Positions 1 to 9,585 of a stretch of DNA of 64,000 nt are shown in pieces. The stretch's first letter is position 1. Each line of letters starts with the position of its first letter. Both the position numbers and the translations under genes were made by a program. The notes below the pieces were generated by a model. The model was not told the origin of the DNA and made no database searches. It worked only from the letters and a program-made list of their open reading frames with translations. This stretch comes from Oscillospiraceae bacterium (GTDB taxonomy: Bacteria > Bacillota > Clostridia > Oscillospirales > Oscillospiraceae), in the NCBI GenBank assembly GCA_910575695.1, contig CAJTGJ010000011.1, positions 1 to 64,000 of the forward strand, written 5' to 3'.

Positions 1-135
1 CTGCGCCCCCAACCCCCTAAACTTCGAGCATAACTTTTTTTGCCCGCTTTCAGGGGGCTTGGTTTTGTGCGCCCTTTGGGGCAGTGGCGCTTAAATTACA
101 ATGTTTCAACCTTGTTTTCCTCCTTACAATTTGTT

Positions 136-164
136 GGAGGGCTGTCCCTGTGGGACAGCCCTCC
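136..164 (-). terminator. Perfect 13-bp hairpin downstream of the Cna-B adhesin gene
   Basis: Arms GGAGGGCTGTCCC and GGGACAGCCCTCC pair perfectly around a 3-nt loop, 19 nt after the adhesin stop codon on the minus strand. There is no long T-run, so it may be a weak terminator or an mRNA 3' stabiliser. Beyond it (1-135) an AGGAGG motif on the minus strand precedes only a roughly 20-codon TTG-initiated reading frame, which I do not call as a gene. Confidence 0.6.
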
Positions 165-182
165 ACGGCTGGCGGTTAGGAT

Positions 183-3100
183 TTAATAGCCTGTCTTGGG
201 CAGGCTGGGGACAACAGGCTTGCTGTAAACCTTGGTGGTCCAGCGGGTGACCGCCTGGATCCACTGGCCGTTGTAGACGCCGCCCACATCGGCGGTGTTG
301 GTGAACTGACTGCCGCCCTTCACGGTGGACAGCACAGTGCAGTCCATTCTGGGGGCTTCAACCTGCCGGAATCCGGCGGGGACCACACCGAAGACGAGCA
401 TAAATTCGGTGATGTACTCGTTGGAGGCCAGCCCCAGCGCCGCCGGGGAGGCGTCCAGGGTGTAGTTCCTGGCGGTGCTCAGGTTGTCGTACATGGTGCG
501 GTATTCGCCGCCCGACAGGTTTGTTTTGTACACCACCTTGTAATTGCCCGCCGCGTTGTAGGTTCCGGTATAGATCCTGCTCAGCCGGACAGCCTGGGTG
601 GGCAGGGTGTCCCTCCAATAGAAGGAGGTAAGGGAGGTGGTGGAGTTGTTGCCGATTTCAGAGAAGGTATAGCGGATGCTCTGGCCGGGCATGACCTCGA
701 TATAGCCAGTCTTTTTGATGGACACGTTGGTGGTGATGGACTTGTTGGTCATGGCCGCCTTGACGATCTGTCCGGCGTACTCCAGCTCCGCCTCGATGGG
801 GGTCTTGTCCAGGCAGTAAAAATCGGCGGCTTTGGACTCAACTATCTGATAGCGGCCCAGCGGGAGAGGCTTGGACACGGCTACGCCGTTCTTGTCTGTC
901 TTGATGGTGTCCACCAGATTGCCGGTGCGGTAGTCATAGACCTCGAACTCGGTGTTGGGGATGGGGGTTCCTGCGGGCCAGCCGTTTATGCTGTTGTAGT
1001 CCGCAGAGGTCTTGGTGATTTGGAGCTGGCCTGTGATGGGGGTATTCTGCCACTCCACGAGGGTCACCTCACCGGCGGTGACATAGACCGTTTTCAGCTG
1101 GGTATCGGGGACATAGCCCGGATTCTCCAGCTCCCGCAGGTAGTAGCGGCCTGAAACGGTCAGCCCCTCAATGTAGACGTATCCCTGATTGTCAGAGACG
1201 TACTGCCCTATGGGGGTGTTGGCGCTGTCGTAGAGCAGGAAGGACACGCCTTGGATACCCTTACCGGTCACGCTGTCCGTTTTATGGATCAAAATGCCTG
1301 ACAGGGGCTTGTTTTTTACCGTCAGGGTGGTGGTTTTGCCATCCTTCACGGTGAAATAGTGGGGCGTATTGTCCAGCTTGAAGCCCTGGGCCGCTTCAGT
1401 TTCCAGCGCGTAGTAGTCACCTGCGTCCAGGCTTACGTGGACGCGGCCATTCTTGTCCGTGGTGACAGTCTCCACCAGCCCGCCGTCCTTCTTTCTGATT
1501 TCAAAGGTGGTGCCGGGGATGCGCTTGGTGGTGTCGGCCTCGCTCACCTTGATAAGCTCCAGCCCGCCCACAGGCTTGTTGTAGAACGTCATGGTCTGCC
1601 CCTGGCCCACCTTGATCTTGATGGACTGGGGCGTTGTGTCCAGGACGTACCCGGCTACGGTCTTGGTTTCCCGAGCCGTAATGGTGACGCCGGGTTCCAG
1701 GCCCTCAATGACAATGCGGCCATTGCGGTCGGTAATATACTCCCCGTTGTTAGGACCGACCACCGCACCGCTGCTGTCCGTCACCAAAAATGTCACGCCC
1801 TGGATGGGATTGGTGGTGCCGTCCACGTATTTCTGGATGGTGAGGGTGGTCTTGGGATCGTTTTCAAACGTGAGGTCATTGCCGCCACCAGTGCTGCCGC
1901 CCGGAGTGGTAGTCGTGCCAGAGCTGCCGGTGCCGCCGCTGGTGACAGTGTTGCCGCCGTTGCGGACAATGATGGTCTGCGGCGTTGTGTTCAACACGTA
2001 GCCGGAGGGCACCTTGGTTTCCACCACAACCACAGTGCTGCCGGGGACAAGCCCGGTGACGGTGGCAGTGCCGTCTTTCCCGGTGGTGCAGGTAGCCAGC
2101 ACGTTCCCATTGCCGTCCTTGACGGCAAACGTGGTGCCGGGGACGGGCTTGCCCGTGACAGAATCCAGCTTGGTAATGGTGAGGGAGCAAAGAGGCGCGT
2201 TGAGGAACGTCAACGTTTGTGTGTCCATCGGGTTGACGGTGACGGTCTGGGTCTGGGTGGCGGAATCAATGACATAGCCGGGGGCCGCTTTGACTTCCTT
2301 TGCGACAATCGTACCCGTTACACCGGAAATGCGGATTTCTCCCTTATCGTCCGTGGTATACAGGCCGTTGGAGGACAGGTGCCCGTTGTCCGCATCCACG
2401 TACCCACCGTTGGCATAGGTGAGCTGGAACTGAGCGCCGGAAATCAGTGCGCCGGACACGGAATCCTTCTTCTGGATCACCAAAGTGCCTGCTTTTTTGT
2501 TCCAAAATGTGAGCTGCTGCACCCTGCCGCCCACGATCTTGATGTCCTGGGGAGTGCCGTCCAAAACATAGCCCTCCACGGTCTTGACCTCGCGGGCAAT
2601 GACGGTGGTGCCGGGTTCGATGCCCTCCAGCACAATTTCACCGGATTTATCAGTGTAGTACAGCCCATCATCCGGGCCGATAGCCGCGCCGGAGCCGTCC
2701 ACGACCTTGAAGCAGACACCGCTCAACGGTTCGTTTTCTGTTCCCTCGATGAATTTCCGGATAATGAGAGTGGTGCCCGGTTCGTTGTCGAAGGTCAGGC
2801 TGTTGGCTACGCCGGAGCGCACTACGATGTTTTTCGGCGTCTCATCCAGGATGTACCCGGAGGGGGCACGTTTCTCGGACACCACGATAGTGGAGTTGGG
2901 AGCCAGCCCAGTCACGGTGACGGTGCCGTCGGTGCCGGTGGTGTACAGGCCGTTGTTGGGGCCGATTACCCGGCCTGTGCTGTCCGTCACCAAAAATTCA
3001 GCGCCCTTCAAGGGCCTCTTGGTCACAGCATCCCGCTTCAAAATGGTGAGGGTACAGAGGGGATCATTGTAAAACCGCAACGTTTGGGTGTCCCCGGCAT

Positions 3101-6100
3101 TCACTACTACAGTCTGCGGGGTGGGGCCGATCTGATAGTTGTCCGGGGCCTTGTCCTCCGTCACAATGTAGGTGCCGGGGAGCAGCTTGGACAACACGAT
3201 TTGGCCGTTTTTGTCGGTGGTGTAGAGGCCGTTGGAGCTGGTCATGCCCTCGTTGTCCGGCACCAGCTCGCCGCTGGCGGTGGTGATTTTGAACCGGGCA
3301 CCGGCCAAGGGCTGCTTGGTGACGGAATCATATTTCTCGACGATCAAATTGCCCTTTTTGGTGTCCTTGACTACCACGGTTTGGGTATCGCCACCTGTGC
3401 CAATTACCACATTGGTGGACGGCGTATCAATAACATAACCGTCCGGCGCTTTGATCTCAGAAATGACATATGCGCCGGGAGCAAGGTTGGAAATGCGGAT
3501 CTCGCCTTGGCTGTCGGTGGTGAAAATCCCATTGGAGGTCAGGCTGCTGGTGCCGATTACGCCATCCAGCCCCACCTCACAGCCTGCCGCTGTGGTGATG
3601 CGGAACTCTGCGCCGGGAAGGACTTCGCCGGTCTGGCTGTCCCGCTTCTGGACGATCAGTTTTCCCTTGGGCTGGTTCTTAAAAGTAAGGTTGACCGTGC
3701 GGCCCTCTTTGATCTGAATTGTCTGGCTTTGGGTGTCCATTATGAAGCCCTTGGGGGCCTTGACCTCGGTAACGATCACGCTGGAGCCGGGTTTCAGTCC
3801 GTCAATGCGCACCTCGCCATTCTCGTCACTTCTGAAAATACCGTTTGAATCCCCGATGAGGGTGCCGTCCGCGTAGGTGACTTTGAACTCGGCATTTTGC
3901 AGGGTAACACTGGGATTTGTGGCGCACACCTTGCGGATTAACAAACTGCCGTCCGGTGAATTGTTGAAGCGAACGGTAATCACGCTCTGTTCGCCGCTGT
4001 CCGCCAGATAGACCGTCTCAGAGGACTTGACGATATTGTACCCGTCTGCGGCCTCGACTTCCTCAATGACGTATGTTCCTGCGTCCAATCCCGTCCACAT
4101 GGCGATGCCGTTTTTGCCCGTCACCTTCTGCCCGATCACGGTGCCGCCCGTGCCGCTGGTGCCGGACAAATAGCGAAGCTGGAACGTGCATCCGGGCAGG
4201 GCCTGATGGGTGACGGAATCATACTTCTCAATAATTATCGCGTTTTTTGGCGTGTTTTCAAAGGTAACAGTGTGGGTCTGTCCTGCCTTGCAATAGATTT
4301 CCTGAGTGTCGGGCTGCTTGATGGTGAAGCCGGGGGCAGGCTCCAGCTCCTTCACCTTATACCAGCCCGTTTCGATACGCTCCAGCAGGATTTCACCGTC
4401 CGAGTTGGTATAAAAGGTGCCCAAATCGTTGTACTCGCCCGTCTGGGTATCATCGCTGCCGCGCCAAACCTGGAATTTCACGCCCTCAATGGGGCTTCCG
4501 GTCACGCTGTCCACCTTGACGATCTTCAGGTCAGGCTTGCGTAGGTTGCTCAGCTCAAGGGTGGTGGTTTTGTTCTCCTCCAAATACACTGTATGGACGG
4601 TATCATCGCCCACCCAGCCGTCCTTGGGCTTTACTTCCGTCACGGTATATGCGCCTGGGGTCAGGCCGTCCAGGACGATCATGCCGTTTGCGTCCGTAAA
4701 GTGCTGGGCGCTGTAGCCGCCGTTGACTTCCTCCACCTTGAACAGGACGCCGGACAGCGGTTCGCCGGTCTGGGCGTCGATCTTGCGAAGGATGAGGCCG
4801 GGCTTTTTACTGTTGGCAAAGGTCACGGTGATGTCTTTGCCCTGTTTGGCCTCGATCCAGACGGTTTTGCGGTTATTGGTGTCCAAAATCCAGGGGGAAG
4901 GGACATTGATTTCCTCCACTTCGTAGCAGCCCGAAATCATGTCCGGCAGGGTGGCCTTACCGTCCGCGCCGGTGGTGACATCGTTTTCGTAGGCCACGTT
5001 GATGCCCCGGACATGGAAGGTGGTGTTGGGGATGGGGTCGCCTGTCTCGGCGTCCACCTTTTCAATGGTCAGGCTGCGCTTGTGGTAGTTGGTTTTGGTG
5101 ACGGTGATGGTCTGCTCCCCCTGTAAATCCTCAGCGTTGACGTGGACGCCCACAGGTGTGCGGTCGCAGTCGAAACCAGCGGGGGCGGAAACTTCTCTAA
5201 ATTCGTAATAGCCCTCAGAAACATTGGAGACGGTGATGGTTCCATTGGCGTCCGTCTCTTTTGTCTCAATGATCTGGCCATCCCGCAGGACGATGAAAAT
5301 ACATCCGGCCAGGGGGTTGCCGCTCTCGTCCACCTTCTTCAGCTCGATTTTGACCTTGGAGCTGTTCTCAAAGATGAGGCTGACGTCGGTTTTTCCGTCC
5401 CAGACGAAGGTCTGCTTCACCTTGGACGTGTCGGAGCTGAGAATGTAGCCCTCCGGAGGAGTGATTTCTTCGGCGGTGTAGCTTCCTTTCGGCAGCTTGG
5501 AAAAATCCAGGTCCTCCTTAGAGATGTAGCCGCCCTCGCCGGTGGTATAGGTGCCGGTGAAGGAACCGCCATCGTCCAGCTTGACGCTGGTGATCTTGAT
5601 GACCGCGCCGGGGATGCCTACGGTGGGGTTGTCTGCGTCCACTTTGCGGATGGTGCCCTCGCCGGTGATTTCTTCCTCGTTGTAAAAGACAATGGTGCTG
5701 TCCGCAGAACCGTTAGGCATAATCGTAACAATCTGGGAATCCGTGAGCATTTTGTAGCCCTCCGGCACAGCCGTTTCCGTGATTTTGTATTGGCCTGCCA
5801 TGAGGTTATCTGCTTCAGTGGTCAGTGTAAAAGTACCGTCTGCCCCGGTTTCCTTAGTGACGGAAAAATCGCCGGAGCCATCCGCGCTTTCAACTTTGAA
5901 GGTAACTCCAGGGATGGGTTTGTCGGTTCCGGCCTCCAACTTTTTTACGGTCAACTTGACAGGTTCTTCTTTCTTTGTATCTGGAATGGCAACCAGCAGG
6001 TGTTGCATGGGCGTTCCCTCCTGCCCGGTAAGCTTCCAGGTCTGGGATTTATCCCACTGATACTGCCAGAGATGATAGGTGGGGAAATATTCCGGGTGCT

Positions 6101-6812
6101 CCAGCATAATCCTGACGGCGGTGGCGATGTAATCATAGGCCGATGCCCCGGTAAGTCCACCGTCACGGCTGTCGATGATTGTGTAAATGTCCACCTTGCT
6201 CCAATCCTTGATCCACGGGCTGGAGTTCCACACAGCATCAAACATCTTGAATGCGGCCAGCATCTCTTTAGCGGCCTGCTGAATGAAGCCCTCTTTGTCG
6301 GCACTGTAGTCGATTAGGACGCCGTGTTCATTGCACCACGTCAGCGCCTGGGCCACAACGAACCATACATCGGACCACATCGCCCCCCAGGTTTCCATTG
6401 CGGCGGCTTTGCCAGCTTCTGTAAACTCGCCGTAGGTATAGCCGTAAATGTAGGTGAGAATCATCTTCAGCGACGGATGGGTGATTTCCTTTTGGAAATT
6501 CCACCGCTGGCCGTTGGCCCTGCCGCCCAGGGTGCCCACCTGATAGGCGCACAGGGCGCGGGCGGTGCCATACCCTGGCACGTTCATCTGCACATCAAAT
6601 ACATAGGGGATGCCATGGGAATTTACGGTGGAGTTCGCTGCTTTGTATCGTACGGGACTGCCACCGTTAAACATATAGTTGCAGCTTTTTTGGGTGATGG
6701 TGCTGGGCGCGGTGGACAACCCTGCGGCAAAAGCTGACAGAGGCAGCAGGCCCACGACACAGACCAGCGCTAAAAGCAAGGCTATTGCGCGTTTGAATAG
6801 ATTATTTTTCAA
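183..6812 (-). CDS. Giant thioester/Cna-B (SpaA-like) repeat surface adhesin, LPKTGY C-terminus
   Basis: 2209-aa secreted adhesin or pilin-like protein. A Sec signal peptide (1-29, ending SAFA) precedes a putative thioester domain (about 35-270): Cys88 in ALCAYQ and Gln155 in VAQAL are the candidate thioester pair by analogy with TQXA-type domains. About 18 Cna-B/SpaA domains follow, each opening with an L-x-I-x-K-x-D-type strand and containing a GxFxV/GLxPG core; this fold usually forms Lys-Asn isopeptide bonds. A Gly/Thr-rich linker interrupts the array near domain 14. A non-Cna-B domain and a Pro-rich segment precede LPKTGY, where the protein stops: the hydrophobic segment and basic tail of a normal sorting signal are absent. 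The start is TTG behind AGGAGG. A sortase and a cell-wall enzyme gene lie immediately upstream in the same direction. Confidence 0.9.
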   Translation of the reverse strand: MKNNLFKRAIALLLALVCVVGLLPLSAFAAGLSTAPSTITQKSCNYMFNGGSPVRYKAANSTVNSHGIPYVFDVQMNVPGYGTARALCAYQVGTLGGRANGQRWNFQKEITHPSLKMILTYIYGYTYGEFTEAGKAAAMETWGAMWSDVWFVVAQALTWCNEHGVLIDYSADKEGFIQQAAKEMLAAFKMFDAVWNSSPWIKDWSKVDIYTIIDSRDGGLTGASAYDYIATAVRIMLEHPEYFPTYHLWQYQWDKSQTWKLTGQEGTPMQHLLVAIPDTKKEEPVKLTVKKLEAGTDKPIPGVTFKVESADGSGDFSVTKETGADGTFTLTTEADNLMAGQYKITETAVPEGYKMLTDSQIVTIMPNGSADSTIVFYNEEEITGEGTIRKVDADNPTVGIPGAVIKITSVKLDDGGSFTGTYTTGEGGYISKEDLDFSKLPKGSYTAEEITPPEGYILSSDTSKVKQTFVWDGKTDVSLIFENSSKVKIELKKVDESGNPLAGCIFIVLRDGQIIETKETDANGTITVSNVSEGYYEFREVSAPAGFDCDRTPVGVHVNAEDLQGEQTITVTKTNYHKRSLTIEKVDAETGDPIPNTTFHVRGINVAYENDVTTGADGKATLPDMISGCYEVEEINVPSPWILDTNNRKTVWIEAKQGKDITVTFANSKKPGLILRKIDAQTGEPLSGVLFKVEEVNGGYSAQHFTDANGMIVLDGLTPGAYTVTEVKPKDGWVGDDTVHTVYLEENKTTTLELSNLRKPDLKIVKVDSVTGSPIEGVKFQVWRGSDDTQTGEYNDLGTFYTNSDGEILLERIETGWYKVKELEPAPGFTIKQPDTQEIYCKAGQTHTVTFENTPKNAIIIEKYDSVTHQALPGCTFQLRYLSGTSGTGGTVIGQKVTGKNGIAMWTGLDAGTYVIEEVEAADGYNIVKSSETVYLADSGEQSVITVRFNNSPDGSLLIRKVCATNPSVTLQNAEFKVTYADGTLIGDSNGIFRSDENGEVRIDGLKPGSSVIVTEVKAPKGFIMDTQSQTIQIKEGRTVNLTFKNQPKGKLIVQKRDSQTGEVLPGAEFRITTAAGCEVGLDGVIGTSSLTSNGIFTTDSQGEIRISNLAPGAYVISEIKAPDGYVIDTPSTNVVIGTGGDTQTVVVKDTKKGNLIVEKYDSVTKQPLAGARFKITTASGELVPDNEGMTSSNGLYTTDKNGQIVLSKLLPGTYIVTEDKAPDNYQIGPTPQTVVVNAGDTQTLRFYNDPLCTLTILKRDAVTKRPLKGAEFLVTDSTGRVIGPNNGLYTTGTDGTVTVTGLAPNSTIVVSEKRAPSGYILDETPKNIVVRSGVANSLTFDNEPGTTLIIRKFIEGTENEPLSGVCFKVVDGSGAAIGPDDGLYYTDKSGEIVLEGIEPGTTVIAREVKTVEGYVLDGTPQDIKIVGGRVQQLTFWNKKAGTLVIQKKDSVSGALISGAQFQLTYANGGYVDADNGHLSSNGLYTTDDKGEIRISGVTGTIVAKEVKAAPGYVIDSATQTQTVTVNPMDTQTLTFLNAPLCSLTITKLDSVTGKPVPGTTFAVKDGNGNVLATCTTGKDGTATVTGLVPGSTVVVVETKVPSGYVLNTTPQTIIVRNGGNTVTSGGTGSSGTTTTPGGSTGGGNDLTFENDPKTTLTIQKYVDGTTNPIQGVTFLVTDSSGAVVGPNNGEYITDRNGRIVIEGLEPGVTITARETKTVAGYVLDTTPQSIKIKVGQGQTMTFYNKPVGGLELIKVSEADTTKRIPGTTFEIRKKDGGLVETVTTDKNGRVHVSLDAGDYYALETEAAQGFKLDNTPHYFTVKDGKTTTLTVKNKPLSGILIHKTDSVTGKGIQGVSFLLYDSANTPIGQYVSDNQGYVYIEGLTVSGRYYLRELENPGYVPDTQLKTVYVTAGEVTLVEWQNTPITGQLQITKTSADYNSINGWPAGTPIPNTEFEVYDYRTGNLVDTIKTDKNGVAVSKPLPLGRYQIVESKAADFYCLDKTPIEAELEYAGQIVKAAMTNKSITTNVSIKKTGYIEVMPGQSIRYTFSEIGNNSTTSLTSFYWRDTLPTQAVRLSRIYTGTYNAAGNYKVVYKTNLSGGEYRTMYDNLSTARNYTLDASPAALGLASNEYITEFMLVFGVVPAGFRQVEAPRMDCTVLSTVKGGSQFTNTADVGGVYNGQWIQAVTRWTTKVYSKPVVPSLPKTGY

Positions 6813-6834
6813 TTTTACCTCCTATTAAAATGGT

Positions 6835-6868
6835 GCAGGGCCGGATCGCTTTCACGATTCGGCCCTGC
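6835..6868 (-). terminator. Hairpin between the NlpC-like gene and the adhesin gene
   Basis: A 14-bp inverted repeat (GCAGGGCCGGATCG / CGATTCGGCCCTGC, one mismatch) with a 6-nt loop is followed on the minus strand by CACCATTTTAATAGG. It may partly terminate or process the transcript ahead of the adhesin ribosome-binding site. Confidence 0.55.
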
Positions 6869-6886
6869 CGGTGTAGTGTATCGATT

Positions 6887-7597
6887 TTACTGCGGATATC
6901 GTGTATAGCTGGCATATCCAGGCTGTTCCTCCAGCCACCATTTGAAGTATTGCCCGCCCCAGCGGGCTTTGTTGTTAATACCGCTTTCGGTGACTTTTAT
7001 ATATTCGTCTGTCTTATCCAGCACCACAATCACATGTCCTCCGTAAGCGTTGTCATACTCAATTAAATCACCGGGACGAAGCTGCTCCCAGCGGGGATTT
7101 TCAATTCTCCGCCATGGCAGGTCACCGAAAACGGCATCGGAACAGAGTGTCGCCCAGCCCGCGCAGTTTGTGGGAGCCATGCCGTAGGGGCCGTTGCTGT
7201 AGGAGCGGAAGAATGCTCCGTAGAGGGTTCCGGTAGGATATTCGGTCCGAAGTTCCGCGAGCGCCGCTTTCACACTCTCCTCTGTGATACCGGTGGATGG
7301 GGCAGGTGTGGGCACCTCCTCCTGGTAGTGGGCGTTCGGGTCAATGCGGACGCTGTTGGTGGCGGCGTCGTAGGCCACGCCGAAGTCAACCGCCTTGCCG
7401 ATGTCCCGCAGCTTCACAAAATTGTTCCCGTGGATGAAGTACGCCTCCATCTCCACCTTCTGCCCGTCTACATAGATGGCCTGGCTGCTGGGCTTGGCCT
7501 GGAGGTAATCCACCGCCTGGGCGGCAGGGCCGCACAGGGCAAGGCCCGTGAGAATACCGATCCCCATAAATACCGCTTCTCTTTTTCTGCTCATCAT
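6887..7597 (-). CDS. Secreted NlpC/P60-like cell-wall enzyme with stalk domain
   Basis: 236-aa exported protein. It has a signal peptide (about 1-28), then a copper-amine-oxidase-N-type stalk domain (about 40-88, with VDGQKVEMEAYFIHGNNF and VKLRDIG). The C-terminal NlpC/P60- or CHAP-like domain (about 105-236) has Cys145 in TNCAGWATLC and His188 in YGGHVIVV as the likely catalytic pair. It probably cleaves peptidoglycan stem peptides, opening the wall for the adhesin or the conjugation apparatus. AGGAGG sits just ahead of an ATGATG pair, so the start is 7597 or 7594; an upstream in-frame start is not supported by a ribosome-binding site. Its position between sortase and adhesin genes suggests one surface operon. 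Confidence 0.75.
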   Translation of the reverse strand: MMSRKREAVFMGIGILTGLALCGPAAQAVDYLQAKPSSQAIYVDGQKVEMEAYFIHGNNFVKLRDIGKAVDFGVAYDAATNSVRIDPNAHYQEEVPTPAPSTGITEESVKAALAELRTEYPTGTLYGAFFRSYSNGPYGMAPTNCAGWATLCSDAVFGDLPWRRIENPRWEQLRPGDLIEYDNAYGGHVIVVLDKTDEYIKVTESGINNKARWGGQYFKWWLEEQPGYASYTRYPQ

Positions 7598-7726
7598 GCT
7601 GCCTCCTTCATTGATTGTGGTTTCTTTGCGTGACAACACAATACCAGAATTTAGCAGGAAAGTCGAGAGAAATCGAAGCAGTTTTGTGGAGAAAATCAGG
7701 GAGCAGAACGAAGCATATTACACAGT

Positions 7727-8581
7727 TCAGCCGTCCACGCCCACGGCGGTGACACACCAGCGGTATGCGGGCTGGTTTTCCACGCACGTATACAGCGTGA
7801 TCATGTTGGTGCTGGAGGGTTCAAGCCCGCTGACGTCGTTGACGGATACCTTTGTCACCCTGTTGACGGCATAGGTGCGGGTGCCCAGCACAGTGGTGAA
7901 CATAATGGCGTCGCCAGACTTCAGCGTGTGGATTTTGCCAAAGTCATTGCGCACACCACGATTGTGGCCAGCGATACAAATATTGCCTAACCAGATGCTG
8001 GTGCCGGTGAAGTGGCCCGCGCCCTTCAGCAGGGGGGCGCTGCCGGTGCCCTCATACACGCCCACGGTCAGGCCGATAGAGGGAATCTTGAGGGTGCCCA
8101 GACTGCCGTTGCCGTAGTACATGGAGCTGGTGACCTCGGTAAAGCCCGGCGAGGCGGTCAGACCGCCTCCGTTCCCCATGCTGGGCGGGGCTTCCGTGAC
8201 CGCCCCCACCGAGGTGCTGGGAACGGAGCCGCCAGAGGGGGCCGTGATGGACACCACGTTCCCACCCACAGCGTTCCCTGCGGCGGGCGTCTGGGAGGGA
8301 ACCAGGTTGGGGGTGAGGAACTCCCCGGTGTTCAGCACATAGCTGGTGGGGGTGCCGAAGCCGGGGGCGATCAGGGCGGCGCTCTTGGAACGGTCCTCAT
8401 TTTTCATGGCTCCGCCGTCAGCGGTGACCACCGGCTCGAAGGAGGTGGACTTGCCGTATGCCGGATTGCCGGGGGCGCTGATGTCATAGGACAGCGCATT
8501 GGCCGGAAGCGCCATGGCGCACACGGCGCACAGGCAAAGGGCGGTTGTGAACAGGGTTTTCAGTTTCTTCATTCGCATCAT
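7727..8581 (-). CDS. Sortase (class D-like transpeptidase)
   Basis: 284 aa. A signal peptide (about 1-30) and a low-complexity Ser/Gly/Pro-rich stem (about 60-150) lead to a sortase fold (about 160-284). The catalytic triad is visible: His206 in IAGHNRG, Cys266 in TLYTC and Arg274 in AYRW. There is no C-terminal membrane segment, so the uncleaved N-terminus would be the anchor. The TLxTC motif and domain length resemble class D or E sortases more than class A. The obvious substrate is the LPKTGY-ending adhesin encoded two genes downstream. Three in-frame ATGs (8581, 8578, 8572) follow AAAGGAC; the exact start is uncertain. Confidence 0.88.
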   Translation of the reverse strand: MMRMKKLKTLFTTALCLCAVCAMALPANALSYDISAPGNPAYGKSTSFEPVVTADGGAMKNEDRSKSAALIAPGFGTPTSYVLNTGEFLTPNLVPSQTPAAGNAVGGNVVSITAPSGGSVPSTSVGAVTEAPPSMGNGGGLTASPGFTEVTSSMYYGNGSLGTLKIPSIGLTVGVYEGTGSAPLLKGAGHFTGTSIWLGNICIAGHNRGVRNDFGKIHTLKSGDAIMFTTVLGTRTYAVNRVTKVSVNDVSGLEPSSTNMITLYTCVENQPAYRWCVTAVGVDG

Positions 8582-8610
8582 TTGTCCTTTCTGTTACGGT
8601 GTGTACGGCG

Positions 8611-9585
8611 TCATTCGCCGCCGTCCGTCTCATCGCCGTCATCCCCTTCGCGGCGCTTCCTGATAAACAGGGCCATGCCGATGCCAGCGCCAATCGCCGC
8701 GACCGCGCCCAGCGGTATCAGCACATAGGACCAGCGGAACTGGATGGCAGGTACCGAGGGCCCTTGCACATTGGGAGAGGGTTCCGGCTCGGGCTCAGGC
8801 TCAGGCTCAGGCTCGGGGGAGAGGGAGGGTTCCGGCTCAATGGGAGCCAGCGGCGAGCCCTCAAAGATGGCCACATAGCGCACCTTGTTCAAAGCGATCC
8901 GGCTGACGGAGCCGCTGTAGTCAGCGGTCACAGTGTAGCCTTTCACGTAGCTGCTGGTGGCGCTGCCGGTGTAGGTCACCACAGCGGTGTACCGGTCTGC
9001 CACAGCATAGCCGTCCACATCCGTGGCGCTGTCCGTCCGCCAGTCAATGGAGGCCAGCTCCAGCGTCCGCCCGTTGTCGGTGATCTCCTTGGGGATGTAG
9101 GATGTGTCCTGGCTGGACAAATTGGGGTAGGTCCGGGTGGCGGACACCGCCTTGGTGGTGCTTCCGTAACCGGCCACCTCCACCTTGACAGTATCCAGCC
9201 TTAGCTCCAGGGTGCCGGACAGTCCGTCCTCAGTGGTAAACTCCCGCTGGGCGGGGAGCAGGGAGAGCACGGCTTCCATGTCCTTGGACTTGCTGTTCAG
9301 GGTGACCGTCTCGGTGTGGAAGCGCTGCTCCTGCTCGGGGGCCTCCTGCTTGAGCAGGTCGGTGAGGGTGTAATGGAAGCCCTCCTGCTCGAAATCGGAG
9401 CGGGGAATGCCCGCAGGATCGTCCTCGGGGCCCAGCTCGTACACCTTGCGGATCTGTGCGCCGTCCTCGCTCCGGGTGACGGAGACAGGATAGCAGGGGG
9501 AGGGCGGCGCAGCCGCCAGGGCAGAGGGGGCCAGCGCGGCGGAAAGGGCCAGCGCCAGCAGACAGGGGATGAACTTACGTTTCAT
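8611..9585 (-). CDS. Secreted, membrane-anchored hypothetical protein with Pro-Glu stalk
   Basis: 324 aa. The signal peptide (1-25) ends ALAA; the extracellular part runs to about 240. A (Pro-Glu)n stalk (about 245-270) is followed by a C-terminal transmembrane helix (WSYVLIPLGAVAAIGAGIG) and a basic-then-acidic tail. The stalk and helix are typical of proteins that span the wall while remaining membrane-held. It overlaps the preceding gene by ATGA, so it is translationally coupled, and it lies just before the sortase gene. I do not recognise the extracellular domain; a role in presenting or assembling the adhesin is inference. Confidence 0.7.
   Translation of the reverse strand: MKRKFIPCLLALALSAALAPSALAAAPPSPCYPVSVTRSEDGAQIRKVYELGPEDDPAGIPRSDFEQEGFHYTLTDLLKQEAPEQEQRFHTETVTLNSKSKDMEAVLSLLPAQREFTTEDGLSGTLELRLDTVKVEVAGYGSTTKAVSATRTYPNLSSQDTSYIPKEITDNGRTLELASIDWRTDSATDVDGYAVADRYTAVVTYTGSATSSYVKGYTVTADYSGSVSRIALNKVRYVAIFEGSPLAPIEPEPSLSPEPEPEPEPEPEPSPNVQGPSVPAIQFRWSYVLIPLGAVAAIGAGIGMALFIRKRREGDDGDETDGGE
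8786..8816 (-). repeat. Hexanucleotide microsatellite encoding the Pro-Glu stalk
   Basis: Near-perfect GGCTCA/GGCTCG units repeated five times in tandem encode the PEPEPE segment of the membrane-anchored protein. The unit is a multiple of three, so slippage would change stalk length without breaking the frame. Confidence 0.7.

Noticed and set aside
1359-3848. An 829-codon plus-strand open frame and several shorter ones opposite the adhesin gene
   Set aside because: They mirror the repeats of the minus-strand Cna-B array (GxD/VVG patterns), have no ribosome-binding sites and no domains; they are antisense shadows.
183-6000. Tandem repeats in the adhesin gene considered as CRISPR or DNA satellite
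   Set aside because: Repeat units are about 250-300 bp, diverged and in frame; they are protein domains.
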